Source: Azorinus chamasolen (taxonomy: Eukaryota > Mollusca > Bivalvia > Cardiida > Solecurtidae). Taken from it: DNA of 64,000 nucleotides. How positions within the stretch are numbered: position 1 is the first letter of the stretch; each line of letters opens with the position of its first letter. This document shows positions 10,120 through 20,837 of the stretch, piece after piece. Made by a program: the position numbers and the translations under genes. The DNA is taken from assembly GCA_963576725.1 (NCBI GenBank), contig OY755238.1, forward strand, positions 29,345,201 to 29,409,200, in the 5' to 3' direction. A model generated the notes under the pieces. The model searched no databases. It worked only from the letters and a program-made list of their open reading frames with translations, and had not been told where the DNA came from.

Positions 10120-12093
10120 ATGGTTGAACGGCCTGCATATGACACTGTCCTCCTCTCAATGCATCTATCCCGTGTACTGGATGAGATTGGGGCAAATGAA
10201 AGGACTGTCCAGAATAGAAGGCTAATGGCTCTACAGAGAGAGACATTAATGACTTTTCTTTGTGATTTAAACAAGGCAAATCTCGGTGACATATATGCGT
10301 TTGGGAGTCAGTCGGAAGGCTCAACTACGGTCAATCTCAAACCTGATCATGATATTGTACGTGTTTTAGAACGCTATAACGTCATGCAAGACAGGGCGGA
10401 GTGGCAGAAAGGCAAGATGAATCTTCTGATGCTGCACGAGGACACGATGCCCGGCTATTGCCGCTTACAGGCATTCCAGTCAGATGTGCCACTACCAACA
10501 AAGTGTTTGCCTTCTGACGGCTATAAATTAGACAATTGTCAGAGAGTGATTATGAAACAATTTGAACTGGCAAACGGGGAAGGGGAATATAGAAATGGAC
10601 CGGCTATTGGACGCATTTTTCCTCAGCAAAAGGCGGACCTTGTACCTGCACTAAGATGTTACAGGTGGCATCTACATGCTGCACAGTGGATAGATCGACA
10701 CAGATGTGGACAATGGCCGACACAACAATTAATCGATCAAGCGGTAAATGATTCCATTTTCCTGGTTGGTGTTGGCTACAAACTTAGTCAAACACAGGAT
10801 CTGGAGTGGAGGATTTCATTCTCTTTGACTGAAAGACGTTTGATGTTTAGCATGAATATGACACAGATAAAATGTTACATTGTTCTGAAAATGGTGATGA
10901 AATCATTCGTATGTCCACATGTTGGTGAAAGCATTTCAAGTTATCACTGTAAAACAGCAATGTTTTATTGCATGGAGGACACCGACTCCGAATACTGGCG
11001 AGATGGCAACCTGCTACAATGCATTGTCAAGTGTCTGGAGCTATTACTGACCTGGGTAAACAACGAATTTTGTCCTCATTTCATACTACCTAAGGCAAAT
11101 TTGTTTGCAGGAAAGATAAACTCTTGTAATAAATACAATATTCAATGTATACTTGAAGACTTAATTGAGAGCAATGGGAGATTTTTGCTGTGTTTACATA
11201 CAGACGAACTCGGATACAAACTTGCTGAAAGACTCGGCACACGACCAATTCAGGTTCAGGTTCTAGACTCTCCGCAAACGATGCTTGTCGCATGGCAAAC
11301 AGAGGTTAGTTTCGCAAATTTTATGGAAATATATCATCGCGTGATGTCGCCTCTTACTCAAAACATGCTAATGAAACATGTTTACCAAAATATCCACAGC
11401 CTGATTGCCCGTAGGATGCAAGTTGATGAAACAAAAAAACAAGCGGAACAAACCATATTCAAGTTCTTTTCAGTATGGCTAGGCTCGCTGCTGGCTTCCG
11501 TATCCTTCTCCTACGAAAGAAGAATTCCCCGAACGGCGAGACATTGGCTCGGTTTCGGTATAAACTTTGACACGTCATCAGTGCTGAAACTGGCATCTAT
11601 ATTTTATTGCGGTGGAGAGCTGCGCAATACAGAATCAACGCTGAAAGAAGTCGCTGAGCGATATCGTACGAACAATATAATGACTATATGCGGTTGCTAT
11701 AATCGTGATTACAAATATCCCGAAGACGAATGTTTTCGAGCTGCACTGTTCACACACTGTGTCCGATTTTCTCACCAGGAGAAATATTGTACACCGCCTG
11801 CGCTGAGACACGAGCTCTGCAGATCTGTTGGTGATGATATGTTACATAGGGATCCTGTGATGGATGACTGGATGGTCTTTGCTGTTGTGGATTGTCTCCC
11901 TTTCCTGTACTATCTTCAGTACATAACCTACGGTGAGTTACGGAAACGTGCCTTGCAGAAGGAGGCATTGCAGAACCTTGAAAAATGCCTGGTTGAAGAC
12001 AACAATTTCGGACATCTTGAGACAGGGTTGAACTTATTAAGACAGTGCAAGGAACAGGAGGTGAAACCGGAAGATGCCATGCGATGTTATTGA
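10120..12093 (+). CDS. Mab-21 domain / cGAS-like receptor (cGLR)-type nucleotidyltransferase
   Basis: A single coding exon for 657 residues. The Met at 10120 is chosen because a pyrimidine-rich 3' splice site (TTACTTCGTTTCAG, ending 10102) lies just upstream and the codon has A at -3 and G at +4. The frame stays open back to 9967, so a longer start is possible but looks intronic. Residues 62-67 are GSQSEG, the nucleotidyltransferase signature. Asp76 and Asp78 (PDHDIV) and Asp173 (KADLVPAL) fit the three metal-binding acids. The Mab-21 C-lobe follows: LEWRISFSLTERRLM at about 228-242, then CYIVLKMVMK, SYHCKTAMFYCME, and FILPKANLF at about 321-329. Animal members make cyclic dinucleotides on sensing nucleic acid, whereas developmental Mab-21 proteins often lack activity. 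With the acids intact, catalysis is plausible. The last ~320 residues match no domain I know. The gene sits in a tandemly duplicated block. Confidence 0.85.
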   Translation: MVERPAYDTVLLSMHLSRVLDEIGANERTVQNRRLMALQRETLMTFLCDLNKANLGDIYAFGSQSEGSTTVNLKPDHDIVRVLERYNVMQDRAEWQKGKMNLLMLHEDTMPGYCRLQAFQSDVPLPTKCLPSDGYKLDNCQRVIMKQFELANGEGEYRNGPAIGRIFPQQKADLVPALRCYRWHLHAAQWIDRHRCGQWPTQQLIDQAVNDSIFLVGVGYKLSQTQDLEWRISFSLTERRLMFSMNMTQIKCYIVLKMVMKSFVCPHVGESISSYHCKTAMFYCMEDTDSEYWRDGNLLQCIVKCLELLLTWVNNEFCPHFILPKANLFAGKINSCNKYNIQCILEDLIESNGRFLLCLHTDELGYKLAERLGTRPIQVQVLDSPQTMLVAWQTEVSFANFMEIYHRVMSPLTQNMLMKHVYQNIHSLIARRMQVDETKKQAEQTIFKFFSVWLGSLLASVSFSYERRIPRTARHWLGFGINFDTSSVLKLASIFYCGGELRNTESTLKEVAERYRTNNIMTICGCYNRDYKYPEDECFRAALFTHCVRFSHQEKYCTPPALRHELCRSVGDDMLHRDPVMDDWMVFAVVDCLPFLYYLQYITYGELRKRALQKEALQNLEKCLVEDNNFGHLETGLNLLRQCKEQEVKPEDAMRCY

Positions 12094-12540
12094 ACGTCTC
12101 TTGAAACCAGACCGCGGAACAACGCCGCAAACTGGCACGTGCAGCATCTACGTTATCAATCGGTCAGAAAAGGTGGATCCATTACTACAACGGATTAAAG
12201 TGAATCTGTGTCACCCAATCATTTAGTGTCACTGCGCTTAAGGTTTCCATACAGCTATACAAGCACTGTATGTACAGTGTAGAGGTATACACATTTTTCT
12301 TCATATATACGCATTACACGCAATTGCAAACAAAGTAAACCCAGATCAGACTGTTCCTGTAGTAGCCGTCTGATCAGGATCTGCTCTGTTTACTTATGTA
12401 AAATGCTAGATCTGTTTTTACAATTTCCACCATAGGGAAAACATAACTTTTACATGCTCTATTTTATTGGTTCTATTCATGTGTATTAATGAGGTCACAC
12501 ATCTTGAACAAATGTTAAACAGGAAATAAATGGGTTAAAG
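12094..12540. other. 3' flank of Mab-21-like gene with A/J-type MITE
   Basis: A family A/J-like hairpin lies at about 12324-12395 (GCAAACAAAGTAAACCCAGA ... TCTGCTCTGTTTAC). An AATAAA hexamer is at 12525-12530 and could serve as a polyadenylation signal, although it lies within repeat-derived sequence. Confidence 0.5.
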
Positions 12541-12594
12541 TACACGCACGCACACACGCACGCACACACGCACACACGCACACACACACACACA
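12541..12594. repeat. (CA)n/(CG) alternating purine-pyrimidine microsatellite
   Basis: About 54 bp of alternating CA and CG steps, for example CACGCACACACGCACGCACA. Strict purine-pyrimidine alternation makes it a candidate Z-DNA-forming tract. Confidence 0.9.
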
Positions 12595-12753
12595 TACCCA
12601 CAATGTACAATACAATCCACACAAACCATGTACAATACCATCCCTCTAACACTACCAACATACATGTAATTGGGTTTTGTTTTAGGGTCTTAAGGTAAAT
12701 GCATTAAAAACACTTATGTTTTAATCCTTTATTCGATAAATACGGCTTCCTAT

Positions 12754-12830
12754 GTCTTTGCAAACAGGATAGACCCGGTTCAAACGGCTCCTATTGAAGC
12801 TGTCTGATCTGGGTCTGCTCAGTATGCTAA
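12754..12830. mobile_element. Family A/J hairpin core
   Basis: Arms GCAAACAGGATAGACCCGGT and TCTGATCTGGGTCTGCTCAG surround a degenerate loop. The flanking sequence resembles family J (TTTATTCGATAAATACGG). Confidence 0.6.
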
Positions 12831-13012
12831 TGATATAATGTATAAAAGTGTTGTTTCAGAAGGGAATTACTGCGCACCAACATTTTAACATAGGTCGGTC
12901 AATGTTTAAACATGCCCACATTATGTTGAGAGAAGGGAAATAACATTGTGCTACCTTATCAACTGATTTAGGGATTTGTTTCCCATATTTCGATTGCCTT
13001 CAATTGTTACTA

Positions 13013-13209
13013 CAGTAAAATGTCGATAATACTAATTTAATTTTGATACAAATCAGTTTAGGTATTTTCCTACTTAAAACATCGTGAAAGACTTACAGAT
13101 TGCTCTCAGAGAAGCTTTTTACATGACTGTCACCCTGCAATAAGCTGACAATGTCTAGAATATAGATAAATATCCTTATTTGAGTGTTCGAATAATCTAG
13201 ATTTTACTG
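13013..13209. mobile_element. TA-flanked CAGT-ended MITE
   Basis: 197 bp between TA dinucleotides with ends CAGTAAAATGTCGATAATAC and GAATAATCTAGATTTTACTG. The termini resemble those of the element at 39936-40143, whose central palindrome is intact; here the centre is mostly decayed. Confidence 0.7.
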
Positions 13210-13470
13210 TACATGACTTGTTCTAATGTCGCTCGATGGAACCTGTGTAACAGATTGCCATTTGCCACCCGTTGTAAAGAGAATTTACATATCTTAGTGT
13301 TCAACTGTCGTAGAGTTTTTCAATGTCAACTAGTATATATTTGATTATTGTTAGATGTCTAGAGTGTGTACTTGCAATCAACTGCAGAAACAAAAGCCTG
13401 TTCTAACATTGACTTGTCACAAACTTTACATACAACTGATGAGGTCAACACTATTGACAAAGTGTTAAAC

Positions 13471-13524
13471 GTTTGGATACCAATGAGACCTCGAGTTTCT
13501 CGAGGTCTCGTCTGTATCCAAGGA
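13471..13524. mobile_element. Family C-like hairpin remnant
   Basis: Arms GTTTGGATACCAATGAGACC and CTCGTCTGTATCCAAGG with central CTCGAGTTTCTCGAG. Flanking termini not recognised. Confidence 0.5.
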
Positions 13525-14029
13525 TGTAAATTCGAGTCAGATCGATATTAGAATGAGACGAGTTAATATGAACTCTTCATTGATTACGCACCTACTGTTC
13601 TAATTGTATGATACAATAACTCGAACTCTCAGACAAATATTATTACTGGTGTTTACGATAGGCTGCAGCTTAGTGCATGGTGGAAGTCATACAGCTGGAT
13701 AATTTCGATTTCTGCATGACTTTATTCTGCATTAAGCGGCAAATGGCCGAAACAGTAACTGCTCTAAATTCTTCTTTACTAAAGACTTGAAGATATATTA
13801 TTCGTCTTTGAGGTTTGCATGTAATAATGCCCTGAAATATGTGTAACTCCTTATCTATGGAATAAATGCCTTGGTTCCTTACTCCGCTGTTAAATTGTAA
13901 TGCCTGTGCAAATTTGAGCTTGGTGAATGTTAATGTCTTCCCATTCCATAACATTTAAAGAAGCTACTATACCGGGTGTTAAATATATTGGAGCCTTATG
14001 ACATGTCCGGTTAGTCAGTTCTTTATTGC

Positions 14030-14095
14030 AGGTCGAAAGTAATGCAGAAAGCTACTGCCGGAGCTTTCTGCGTCACTTTTTTACTTTCATTCAGC
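14030..14095. mobile_element. CAGT-group core palindrome fragment
   Basis: Contains CGAAAGTAATGCAGAAAGCT and an imperfect inverted copy GGAGCTTTCTGCGTCACTTT. This is the core shared by the CAGT-ended families. Ends not resolved. Confidence 0.5.
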
Positions 14096-14560
14096 AACCA
14101 CATGTATTTTAAAACTCCTATGTTCAGTAAATGAATGGTCGGTCGCTTTAGAATGTTTCTATTTGAGAATTGTTCGATCAAGATCTAAACACTGTTCTAG
14201 TAATGTTTGAGTAAGAATATTACTTTGAATATTACTTTATTTGTTTTATCGGTATTTTATCGGTGTGGATCCAGATCACACAGATCATGGAACATTGCTA
14301 AATGCAGTTCAAAGCCGTTTACCATTAGTTTAGATAATTGTTATGCATGTACAATGTAGCTATAGTTATATTTATACGTAACCCGTTAAATGCTGAAGTC
14401 CAAAGTGGATTCGTCTACCATTGTCTATCGGCAGAGTCCAATCAGTATGAAATGTTATACTATATTTGACAAACTGTAAAGAACCCCCTATTGGAGCCCT
14501 TTGATCAGGGTCTATACTATTTGCAAATACCACTTGTGTCCAGCATTTCAGGGCTTAAAA

Positions 14561-15200
14561 GGGGTCAGTGCAAGATGGTACCTAACTCCATTTTTTTTAA
14601 AACAAAATGGAGTTAGAACCACTGTAGCATGGATTTAACTTTCTCCTCATGATAACGTTCCGAAAATGTGTGATATTTACGTTTAAGCAGGAAAAATGGT
14701 GTTAACAAGAATATTACAAAGGTGCTATCTCCAAAATGGATTTAGGACCTGTGTTGCATATGCACGTAGATACATGAAACACATAGTAGATTGGACATAC
14801 TAAAACTAACTGTCTGAATTTTGAATGTTTTAGATGTTCCGGTTAGTATCTTTTACTAAATTTATGGATTTCAGTTACAGAAATTAATATTATGTTGCAA
14901 AATTGAAGAATTAACCTCAACAAATGTATGAAAAGAAAAGACAATACAAATTTTGCCTAAATATAATTGGACTTAGGTCCCATTTTGCCTAAACATAATT
15001 CATAAAAAACAGTATTTTTACAATTAATTGTTTATTAGCACTTCAACATTCCCACAATTTTAGTAGTTTCACATATAAATGGTCAATCGTCAATCGTTGA
15101 AAGTTTTAAAATTTTGTCACACTTAACCCAAAATTTCACAAAAATGCGATTTTCTCCACTTTTCAAAAAATGGACTTGGGTTCCATCTTGCACTGACCCC
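14561..15200. mobile_element. 640-bp non-autonomous element, GGGGTCAGTGCAAGATGG ends
   Basis: The ends are GGGGTCAGTGCAAGATGGTA and the inverted TTCCATCTTGCACTGACCCC. Inside lie several AAATGGA/TTAGG-type subrepeats, such as CAAAATGGAGTTAG, CCAAAATGGATTTAGG and AAAATGGACTTGGG. A short hairpin sits next to the left end (CCTAACTCCATTTT / AAAATGGAGTTAG). No ORF and no clear target-site duplication, so the superfamily is open. Confidence 0.7.
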
Positions 15201-15424
15201 TTCTTATTGTTCAATTATAATTGATGTTTTCGTACGTCTAAAAATCGCACGGTCCATGCGGCTGAAGATTGTATCCCTCAATATCGTATGGCTCTTTGTG
15301 GTCTGGTCCAAGATCGTCACGTATTGCTCGATAAGGATCAACATCTCTCACCATGATATGCATACTTAACCTTACCGTTACCATGTAGATAGCTATAGTA
15401 TATATACCTGTGCTCGAGATTGTA

Positions 15425-15735
15425 TATATAGTTGAACTTCGATATCTCGAAATTCATAGGACCATTCAAATCAGTTCGAGAAAACAGAGGTGTAAGTCAT
15501 CCAATTTATAATCAGACCAATATCTCAAGTTCAAGGATTAATGCAGGTCTAACGTCATGCTGAAAGCTCCTGTAGGAACTTTCATCATTATTTTCGACCT
15601 ACATTAAGCTGACAGATGTGTTTCTAGATATGTGTAGTGATACATTCTAGAACAATTCTGTATTGTAAATTTTGGAAGGATTGAACTTTTAGTTCCAGTT
15701 ATTCCGTAGTTCCAGTTATCCGAGCTCGAGATACT
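15425..15735. mobile_element. Family G MITE (AGTTGAACTTCGATATCTCG end)
   Basis: Left end AGTTGAACTTCGATATCTCG. The interior has the core TTAATGCAGGTCTAACGTCA and its inverted partner, and the right end ends near TCGAGATACTTTATTC, eroded. Better copies are at 19583-19897 and 60097-60400. Confidence 0.65.
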
Positions 15736-16620
15736 TTATTCATCTTGAATCCATATATATAGTAGTTTGACATGTGTTTGCTTGACCTAGATCAAGGTGA
15801 CTATATGCCCTGCATGAACGAGTTTTACCTTGTGTATTTAATCCTTTACTCCATAGAGACGATTGTTAATGACAAAGAACACCCATATCAGACCGCCTGA
15901 TTGGGGTCTGCTCTGTTTACTTATGGACAAGTATTGATCTGATTCTGAAGTTCTGCTATGAGCCAAATGCCCTGTGTTTACGTGCAGATATAGAATCCAT
16001 CTTATAGAATCAATTATTATGTCTTTTGTATCCTAAATACCTATTCACATTGTCTTGGGTTAGGTCCCCGTCAATATTTATGACTATTGCATATAATTTC
16101 ACGTTTCGGCGAAGTCCAGGCCAAGCAGCTTGTCATTAGGACAAAACGTTTGATGTAATAAGCCATTGGCATTGATGGATCAGCAAACAGTGCAGTACTT
16201 GAGATTAAAATGTTGCCTATGTTATGTTAAGGGCCACTAGATACTAATATGTTGCTGTTTTGAAGTTGATGATGTATGTAAACGTTATTATTTTCAACAT
16301 ATTACGATGTTATGATCACACATATTATTAGATGCAAGATGTTTATAGAACCGTGTCACATGCTGAGCGATACATACTGTACACGTGTACACTTGATTAT
16401 TCTTGATTTATGTTTTATATTTTTGAATGTTACTGACAGTATGTTAAGCTATTCGTTAATGTCTAAACTATTCACCCTTTGTCAGCTAAACGCAAGATGA
16501 ATGGGTAATTTTGAAAACAGCTTAACTCGGTATTTCCGGATGCCGAGTAACTCGGCCGAATGTTCGTTTTTGCATGTGCCGTAATAAAATGTAATGTAAT
16601 TACTATTCAAGACGTATTTA

Positions 16621-16868
16621 CCCTTCGCTTGCTTTTCACGTCAATATACCTACATGTACCTGTAAGTAGTGAAGACCCAGATGAGACAGCTCCTGCAGGA
16701 GCTGTCTCATCAGGGTCTGCACTATTTACAAGTTGATTGTGCAACCAGTGCACTCCGCAGCAGTGATTGCACAGCGAAGTACTTGCAGACAGTGAAGATA
16801 TATGTAATTATATAACAGGGCATGGGTAAAGAAAGAGAAATGTATTTTAAAATTCAGCAAAAGAAGGG
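16621..16868 (+). mobile_element. Family B palindromic MITE
   Basis: Starts CCCTTCGCTTGCTTTTCACG. The hairpin has arms GTAGTGAAGACCCAGATGAG and CTCATCAGGGTCTGCACTAT around CTCCTGCAGGAG. It ends AGCAAAAGAAGGG, then TTAA at 16869-16872 (left flank TTTA). It lacks a long ORF. Confidence 0.85.
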
Positions 16869-17356
16869 TTAATTCTTAGCATATTTAACCATAATAGTGG
16901 CCACATTGAATAATGTTGTAATTGTAGATGGTTTATAAGTAAAACTCTAAAACTCTCTAGGAAAATAGAATACATTCGCAAGTGTGGAAGACGTTTAGAC
17001 CATACTGCGTGTAACTATTGTGCTTAATATTTCTTGTGATACATTTTGTCATCTACATAATTTATTTTGAAATGAGTTCCTTTCTATTCACAAAGCATAC
17101 TCAATGAATTCAATAGTTTAGATCCTTAAGAGAAATCCAGCTACACGTGGATCTAGACGAAAAGCGGAGTATCTCGGTGTCTCATCAGAATCCAACTGTT
17201 TGTAACCAGATTCACCAGTGGCAACGAACGTGTTCAACTGTTGATCGGTATCTGGTAGAACAAGGGTCGATAAGATTAGAATATTAAATTTATAGTTACG
17301 ATATATAGTCGGGATGACGTCACGAACTCCCAATGCTAGTTAAATCCAATGAACTG

Positions 17357-17550
17357 TTTCGCTGCCAATGCTGCATTAGTGATTACCTATATCGTATACA
17401 GTTTGGCTCCAGACAATACGCAGAATAGCTCTGCGTCTCATCAGACGTGTTTGTTACTGATGTAATGTGTCGTTGTTGATTTTAAAGGGATACAATAATT
17501 AAACAAACAAAACTTGTAGCAGACGACAAAGTTTGCAGACAATGATATTT
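17357..17550. mobile_element. Decayed family C MITE
   Basis: Keeps TTTCGCTGCCAATGCTGCAT, a damaged hairpin around 17400-17450, and TAGCAGACGACAAAGTTTGC near 17517. Another family C-type hairpin half lies at about 17155-17210. Confidence 0.55.
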
Positions 17551-17874
17551 AGAAGAGTTATTGTCCCTTTCCTTTATATAAAATCGCATGTTTCACCCCA
17601 CCCCGCCTGTTGTTGACAAAGTAGACTCAGTCCAGACGACTCCAGCAGGATTTGTCTGATCAGGATCTGCTATGTTTGCGTATGCAATGATGGTAAATCG
17701 GACTCTACAATTTCCACCAATACCAACCCATCCAGTGCACATATTCTATTGTAGAACATATAAGCCAAGAAGTAGTTCTGATGTTATTATATTAACAGGA
17801 AAAGGCGTTCCTTTGTAAGAAAGGGCGACACATCCATTGTTATATTGGGACATTGTTTTGTTAACATTTTCCCT

Positions 17875-18115
17875 TATATAAACGTCTTTTCACGCATTTG
17901 CAAACAGAGTAGACCCAGTCCAGAGGGCTCCTAGAGGAGCCGATTGATCAGGGTTTGTTCTGTTTGCTTATAGAATTTGATAGATCTATTTCTTTGCTTT
18001 CTAAACTGTTTACAATGTTCCACCTTCCATATTTCTTTGTAACTTTTTTGTCCAAGAATATTCAGTAGGTATCAAAGTTTGGAAAAGAATAGAACAGGGA
18101 AAGGGTTAAATAGGG
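17875..18115 (+). mobile_element. Family A palindromic MITE
   Basis: TTAA at both ends (17871-17874 and 18116-18119). The left end contains TTTTCCCTTATATAAACG. The hairpin begins GCAAACAGAGTAGACCCAGT, with CTCCTAGAGGAG at the centre. The right part holds CTTCCATATTTCTTTGTAAC and ends ACAGGGAAAGGG. Confidence 0.85.
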
Positions 18116-18447
18116 TGGACTTAGATCAGACAATTACCGTAGGAGCCGTCGTTTAGTTTTTGATATAATTTAAACACAATTTCTGCAATTATGTAATTAT
18201 CTCCTTTTTCATCATGCCATTACAACACACCAGTTTACTTGTGTTCACGGTGTTACTATTTTTCGAATGAATGTTCAAAGAGTAAACGGTTAAATAATAG
18301 ATTTAAGTAAAGTATATGGAGATATCTTACCGTAAGTGTAAGATAAATTATATATACTTATTAAATGTGTAAATGTTTTATTATTTGTGATAGTGCATTA
18401 TTGTAAATTTACATATGTTACTTGCGTATCTTCGCACTTAATAAATA

Positions 18448-18776
18448 CAGTAAACCCCCTCTAAACCGGGCTTTGAAATTAATATCAATCTTGGTCTTAA
18501 AGACAGGTGGTAATTTAACCCATTTCCTACTACTGACACCTTTTGAGGTATCTGTAAGAGTATAGTGTTTGAAGTCATTGTGATAAATAGCGCCTTTGCT
18601 CCTATTCTTTCATCTTCCCGTTCCATAATAAATGCTCCTTTTCATTAGATTTATTCAAAAAGATTTCGGGCAACGAAGCATTCTGCATGGCTCTCACTCT
18701 GCATTAAGCAGCCACCTGCCTTTAAGTATCTATTTCGTCTTTACCACAACTCCGAATTAGAGGGAGTTATTGTGAT
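18448..18776. mobile_element. CAGT-ended MITE interrupted by family E fragment
   Basis: Outer ends CAGTAAACCCCCTCTAAACC and GAATTAGAGGGAGTTATTGT. The middle (about 18515-18665) contains family E right-arm sequence (TGATAAATAGCGCC, ATGCTCCTTTTCATTAGAT), suggesting a nested, partly deleted insertion. Confidence 0.55.
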
Positions 18777-19310
18777 AATAAATTTGTTACACAATGTCAT
18801 TTCATCATTAGACATTTTCTCACTATCCGAGACCTGACGTGCATTTGCAAATAGCTTAGATACAGAGTTGATCGGCGTCTCATCAGAATCAAAACTGTTT
18901 GACTCTCAGTCAGTAGTTTATTATACAACTTTTGAATGATAAAATATATAATATCGAATCTATGTGACATTTTTAGCGCCATCTCGACCATTATAATGAT
19001 TATCTTTTGTCACACTATGTTTAAGTTATTTACTTTTACTTTAGCCCGATGGCGTCTGCTAACATTCTGACCTATTTCAATTGTGTTTCCTACATGTATT
19101 GATTCGCTGAAATATTTGAGTAACTATTTAACGAGTATTGAATATTCCGGATCCATAACGAGACACATAGTCATATGGCGACTCATCTGGCGTCCTTTGC
19201 TAATCATCGTACGACTAAAAGTATCGAAAGTCCTATTTTTACGACAATCGATACAACCCGGATAGCCGAAACTATCACACAATCGCGTGTACAGTAATAA
19301 AGGCTAACTT

Positions 19311-19411
19311 TGTACGACTGAAATAATCGTATGTTCTAACACACGCCGATCGTAACTTCCAGTTGTGATCTTCGAATGTTAGAAGGTATGATATTTTCAG
19401 TCGTACGATCT
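19311..19411. repeat. Inverted repeat with GTACGACTGAAA arms
   Basis: TACGACTGAAATAATCGTAT followed by GTTCTAACA is an imperfect reverse complement of TGTTAGAAGGTATGATATTT followed by TCAGTCGTACGATC. The arms are about 30 bp around a ~37-bp spacer. A third GTACGACTAAAAG copy is near 19209. Probably the core of an unassigned MITE. Confidence 0.55.
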
Positions 19412-19582
19412 TTAGTAAAACGGGTGTATCGGTCCAATTTGTTTGGAAATGACGGTCAGGTCGCACTATGTAGGTACATGCAGGCACTAATTAGGTGCAT
19501 GTACATGTACATGTAATAGTGTCCTTCTAATCAATTTACACACATATACACTGTGTTAACGATGGATTTGAACTAATAAATA

Positions 19583-19897
19583 CAGATGAACTTCGATATC
19601 TCGAACTTCAAGGGACCATACAAATTGCATGTAGTTCGAGATAACAATGTTCGAGTCATCCGATTTCTGATCTTGACAAGTTCGCAGCTTAATGCAGGTC
19701 TAAAGAAATACTGGAAAATCCAATAGGAGTTTTCCGCATTACTTTAGACCTGCATTAAGCTGTCACGCGTGTTTCTAGATATGCTTAATTATACATTTTA
19801 AAGCAAGTCTGTATTGTAAGTTTTGGAAGGACTAAACTTTAAGTTCGAGTTATCCGAAGTTTGAATAATCCGAGTTCGATATATCGAAGTTCAACTG
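19583..19897. mobile_element. Family G MITE
   Basis: 315 bp between TA dinucleotides. Ends are CAGATGAACTTCGATATCTC and GATATATCGAAGTTCAACTG. The centre is a hairpin with CAGGTCTAAAGAAATACTGG and its inverted partner CGCATTACTTTAGACCTGCA. Pogo/Tigger-like by its ends. Confidence 0.8.
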
Positions 19898-20265
19898 TAA
19901 GGTAGATAAGACAGAACCCTTTTTCTGTAGAAACAGTCAGCACAGTAGTGCATTTTATGCAGGTGTGCAAACAATGAATACCTTTTGCAGACATACATCG
20001 GAAAGTTGTATCTCTCAATTATATTATATTACAGTTAATATTCAATATTTGTATAAGTATATTTATGTTTAGTATCTATTTCTGTATCTTTGCTTACATG
20101 TTCATGTATGCCTTTACATGTACTACGAACATATGCCACAATGATTTCTACTGAATAAAGAACTGCTCTTAATCTATGTAAATCTTATGCTATTTGCATG
20201 TATCAAATCATGTCCAGATGATGATCCATTAGTGCCTCATAAAGACCAATTCAATGTGATCTATT
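19898..20265. other. Unassigned spacer
   Basis: No gene, RNA or intact element recognised. Confidence 0.4.
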
Positions 20266-20269
20266 GTGT

Positions 20270-20705
20270 CTGCAAAGTTTTTCGCCTGTAAGGCGGATGC
20301 GTATTTCCTTGCTCTTGTCTGTACGTCGGTCCGTATGTACGAACATTCGTACGTCCCGCAAATCGTGTGTGTCCAGCTCCTTATTCACCAATGGGAGGAT
20401 TTACTCCAAACTTTCACTGATGAACAAGGTTAATGTCAAGATATACGTTAAGAGGTAACTTTTTGCTCCATCAGTATTACCAGAGTTATTGGACTTCGAC
20501 AATTTCTTCACTGCATAACATACAGTGAAACAACTTCATATACACCAGTTGGGATATTTACTTTAAACTTTCACCGACGAACAACCTATACCATTTTACA
20601 AACGGCTATGTAAAATAGATATTTTGTGTCCAACTCCTCATACACCAATGAGAGGATTTGCTTATTTTTGTTTCACATATCAAAGAATGTTGTTGTGAAG
20701 ACTTG
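20270..20705 (+). mobile_element. Helentron/pearl-like element with tandem units
   Basis: Begins with a small hairpin (TTCGCCTGTAAGGCGGAT) and a CGTACGTCGGTCCGTATG-type tract. Related units follow containing CACCAATGGGAGGATTTACT (near 20388), ACACCAGTTGGGATATTTAC (near 20541) and CACCAATGAGAGGATTTGC (near 20644). The layout resembles 2545-3110 but the sequence family differs. Confidence 0.5.
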
Positions 20706-20837
20706 ATACGGAGATGTACGTGAAGAAGGAAATTTTTGTTGGACTATTTTACCAGAGTTATTTGACCTTGAAACTTTCTTCACTATATAGCATATAGTTA
20801 AATTTGCTTGATTTAGAGACAATATAGCTAGACAACA

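Larger units (their letters stand above)
16070..19060. repeat. Segmental duplication block, copy 2 of second pair
   Basis: The partner of 3940-5790. It is lengthened by insertion of a family B element (16621-16868), family C debris (17150-17550) and a family A element (17875-18115). It lies downstream of the Mab-21-like gene, so the second duplication unit spans that gene while the first unit does not contain it. Confidence 0.6.
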
